NCBI RefSeq assembly: GCF_018760785.1
Contig: NZ_JAHHZO010000003.1
Span: 62,001 to 126,000 of the forward strand
Reading direction: 5' to 3'
Length of the DNA: 64,000 nucleotides
Source: Rhizobium sp. CSW-27
GTDB lineage: Bacteria > Pseudomonadota > Alphaproteobacteria > Rhizobiales > Rhizobiaceae
The translations under genes and the position numbers were made by a program. Positions 62,766 to 64,000 of this stretch are shown in pieces (within the stretch, counting starts at the first letter, position 1; the number at the start of each line of letters is the position of its first letter). The notes below the pieces were generated by a model. It made no database searches. It saw only the letters and a list, made by a program, of their open reading frames with translations, and had not been told where the DNA came from.

Positions 62766-64000
62766 TTACTTCAGCGTGACCTTGGCGAGGCCAAACAGCG
62801 AGCCATCCGGAGTGGGCACGAAACCCTGAACGTTCTGCTGCTGCGCGGTATAGGCATAGCCCGTATAGAGCCAGATCCACGGCGAAACCTCGGCCAGATG
62901 CCTGTCGAAGGCGGCAAAGATTTCCTTGCGCTTGGCGGGATCGGTTTCGACGCGTCCCTTCTGCATCAGATCGTCCAGGGTGTCGTCGATGTAGTTGGCG
63001 ACCTTTTGCAGATTGCCGGCCTTTGTCCAGTACCGGTTGTACATCGAATAGGGATCGGCGCGTCCACCGTTCAGGGCCACTGCCATGTCGAAATCGCCCT
63101 TCAGCCAGGTATCGACATAGACGTTGAGCTCCATCAGCTTGATGTCGAGCTTGATGCCGATGTCCTTCAGCTGCGACTGGATGACCTGCGCCTCGGCGGC
63201 GGCCGTCGGCGGCTCGCCGGTCGCGGCGATCACGGTCGCCGAAAAGCCGTCGGCATAGCCGGCATCGGCCATCAGCTTCCTGGCCTTGGCAAGGTCGCGG
63301 CTGTAGCAGAACAGCGTGTTCGGATCGGACCGGTACTGCGGCATGGTCAGTGGGCCGGTGATCTCTCCTTCACCGAGAAGCGCGGTGTCGAGAATATCCT
63401 TCCGGTCGATGGCGCAGGAGATTGCCTGGCGCACGGCAAGTTCCGTCATCGGCTTGCGTGACGGGTTGAGCTGCAGCACGTGATAGGAGAGCACCGGCTT
63501 GCGGTTCAGCGTCAGGCCGGCAACCCTGGGCACCAGCGTGGCGACGAGCGGATCGTTGAGCAGCGCGAAATCCACCTGCTTGGCGCGCAGCGCCGCGAGG
63601 ATGGCATTCTCATCCGGCAGCACCTTGATGTCTATGCCGTCGACGCCCACCTTGCCACCGGCCCATTCGCTATTGGCCTTCAGCACTTCGCGTGAATTCG
63701 GCTCCCAGCTCTCCAGCTTGAAGGGGCCGGAGCCGATGGCGGCCGTGCCGATCTTGCCGGCAGCGATCTCGGAAGCCGGCACGATGGCGGCATTGACGCT
63801 GCCCATGGCCGTCAGCAAAGGCACGTCCGGCTGGGAGAGATTGAAGACAACGGTTCTGTCGTCCGGCGTATCGATACTGGCGATGGAGGCATAATTGGCG
63901 CGTGCGGCCGCCCCGGTTGCCTGGTCGAGAATGCGCGTGAAGGAGGCCTTCACGTCAGCAGAGGTGACCGGCTGGCCGTTGTGAAACTTCGCCTTCGGAT
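62766..64000 (-). CDS. Dipeptide-type ABC binding protein (family 5), 5' truncated
   Basis: The reading is open from the stop at 62766 to the window edge. Its first visible residues are PKAKFHNGQPVTSADVKASFTRILDQ-like, the conserved N-terminal block of SBP_bac_5 (AKFHNG.PVTA.DV), so about 60-90 residues including the signal lie outside. Other segments are LPDENAILAALRAKQVDFALL, YHVLQLNPSRKPMTELAVRQAISCAIDRK and a C-terminal VQGFVPTPDGS. The GTG at 63953 lies inside the block and is not the start. Ligand is probably a murein peptide or sugar-peptide. Confidence 0.87.
   Translation of the reverse strand, partial: PKAKFHNGQPVTSADVKASFTRILDQATGAAARANYASIASIDTPDDRTVVFNLSQPDVPLLTAMGSVNAAIVPASEIAAGKIGTAAIGSGPFKLESWEPNSREVLKANSEWAGGKVGVDGIDIKVLPDENAILAALRAKQVDFALLNDPLVATLVPRVAGLTLNRKPVLSYHVLQLNPSRKPMTELAVRQAISCAIDRKDILDTALLGEGEITGPLTMPQYRSDPNTLFCYSRDLAKARKLMADAGYADGFSATVIAATGEPPTAAAEAQVIQSQLKDIGIKLDIKLMELNVYVDTWLKGDFDMAVALNGGRADPYSMYNRYWTKAGNLQKVANYIDDTLDDLMQKGRVETDPAKRKEIFAAFDRHLAEVSPWIWLYTGYAYTAQQQNVQGFVPTPDGSLFGLAKVTLK

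Overview
The window looks like part of a large replicon from an alphaproteobacterium of the Rhizobiaceae or a close relative (Rhizobium, Agrobacterium, Ensifer or Shinella type). The basis is a GC-rich sequence, a paired rhizobial-type intergenic repeat, a RirA-like iron box, GntR/LacI-controlled solute-transport loci and the gene families present. It has seven ABC importers, their catabolic enzymes and local regulators, with no rRNA, tRNA, CRISPR array, insertion sequence or obvious core housekeeping gene. That composition fits a chromid or megaplasmid, or a catabolic region of the chromosome. The species assignment is inference.

Layout. 1-3.7 kb: a polyamine-type (PotABCD-like) ABC importer with a divergent FadR-type GntR regulator. 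3.9-5.9 kb: an overlapping DUF6502/DUF5666 pair of unknown role. 6.3-9.2 kb: three translationally coupled glycosyltransferase-like genes behind two overlapping palindromes. 9.3-22.1 kb: a tetronate (L-threonate/D-erythronate) catabolic region: ltnD, otnK, otnC, otnI, a GntR regulator, denD, two short-chain dehydrogenases and a CUT1 sugar ABC importer, with a divergent LacI regulator. 22.1-27.2 kb: an iron/siderophore-type ABC importer with two tandem paralogous binding proteins, a RirA-type box and a divergent methyltransferase. 27.2-37.0 kb: amino-sugar catabolism (nagK, nagA, SIS-type deaminase, HutC-type regulator) divergent from a Gfo/Idh oxidoreductase and a second CUT1 importer.

37.1-48.9 kb: a polysaccharide-fragment locus with a GH88 unsaturated uronyl hydrolase, a heparinase II/III-like protein, a DUF2264 protein, a DUF624 membrane protein, a third CUT1 importer, a discoidin-like protein and a GntR regulator. 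A short motif is repeated in front of both arms. 48.9-56.5 kb: a CUT2 (ribose-type) importer with an SMP-30 lactonase-like enzyme, divergent from a NarL-type two-component system. 56.6-64 kb: a GNAT enzyme, then an operon running off the window with anmK, a serine hydrolase and a dipeptide-type ABC importer, probably for cell-wall fragment recovery.

The loci share a logic: import a scarce carbon, iron or cell-wall compound, convert it with a few dedicated enzymes, and control the unit with its own regulator. The binding-protein gene is followed by a strong stem-loop or inverted repeat before the next gene in six of the seven importers. This probably sets the usual excess of binding protein over membrane parts.
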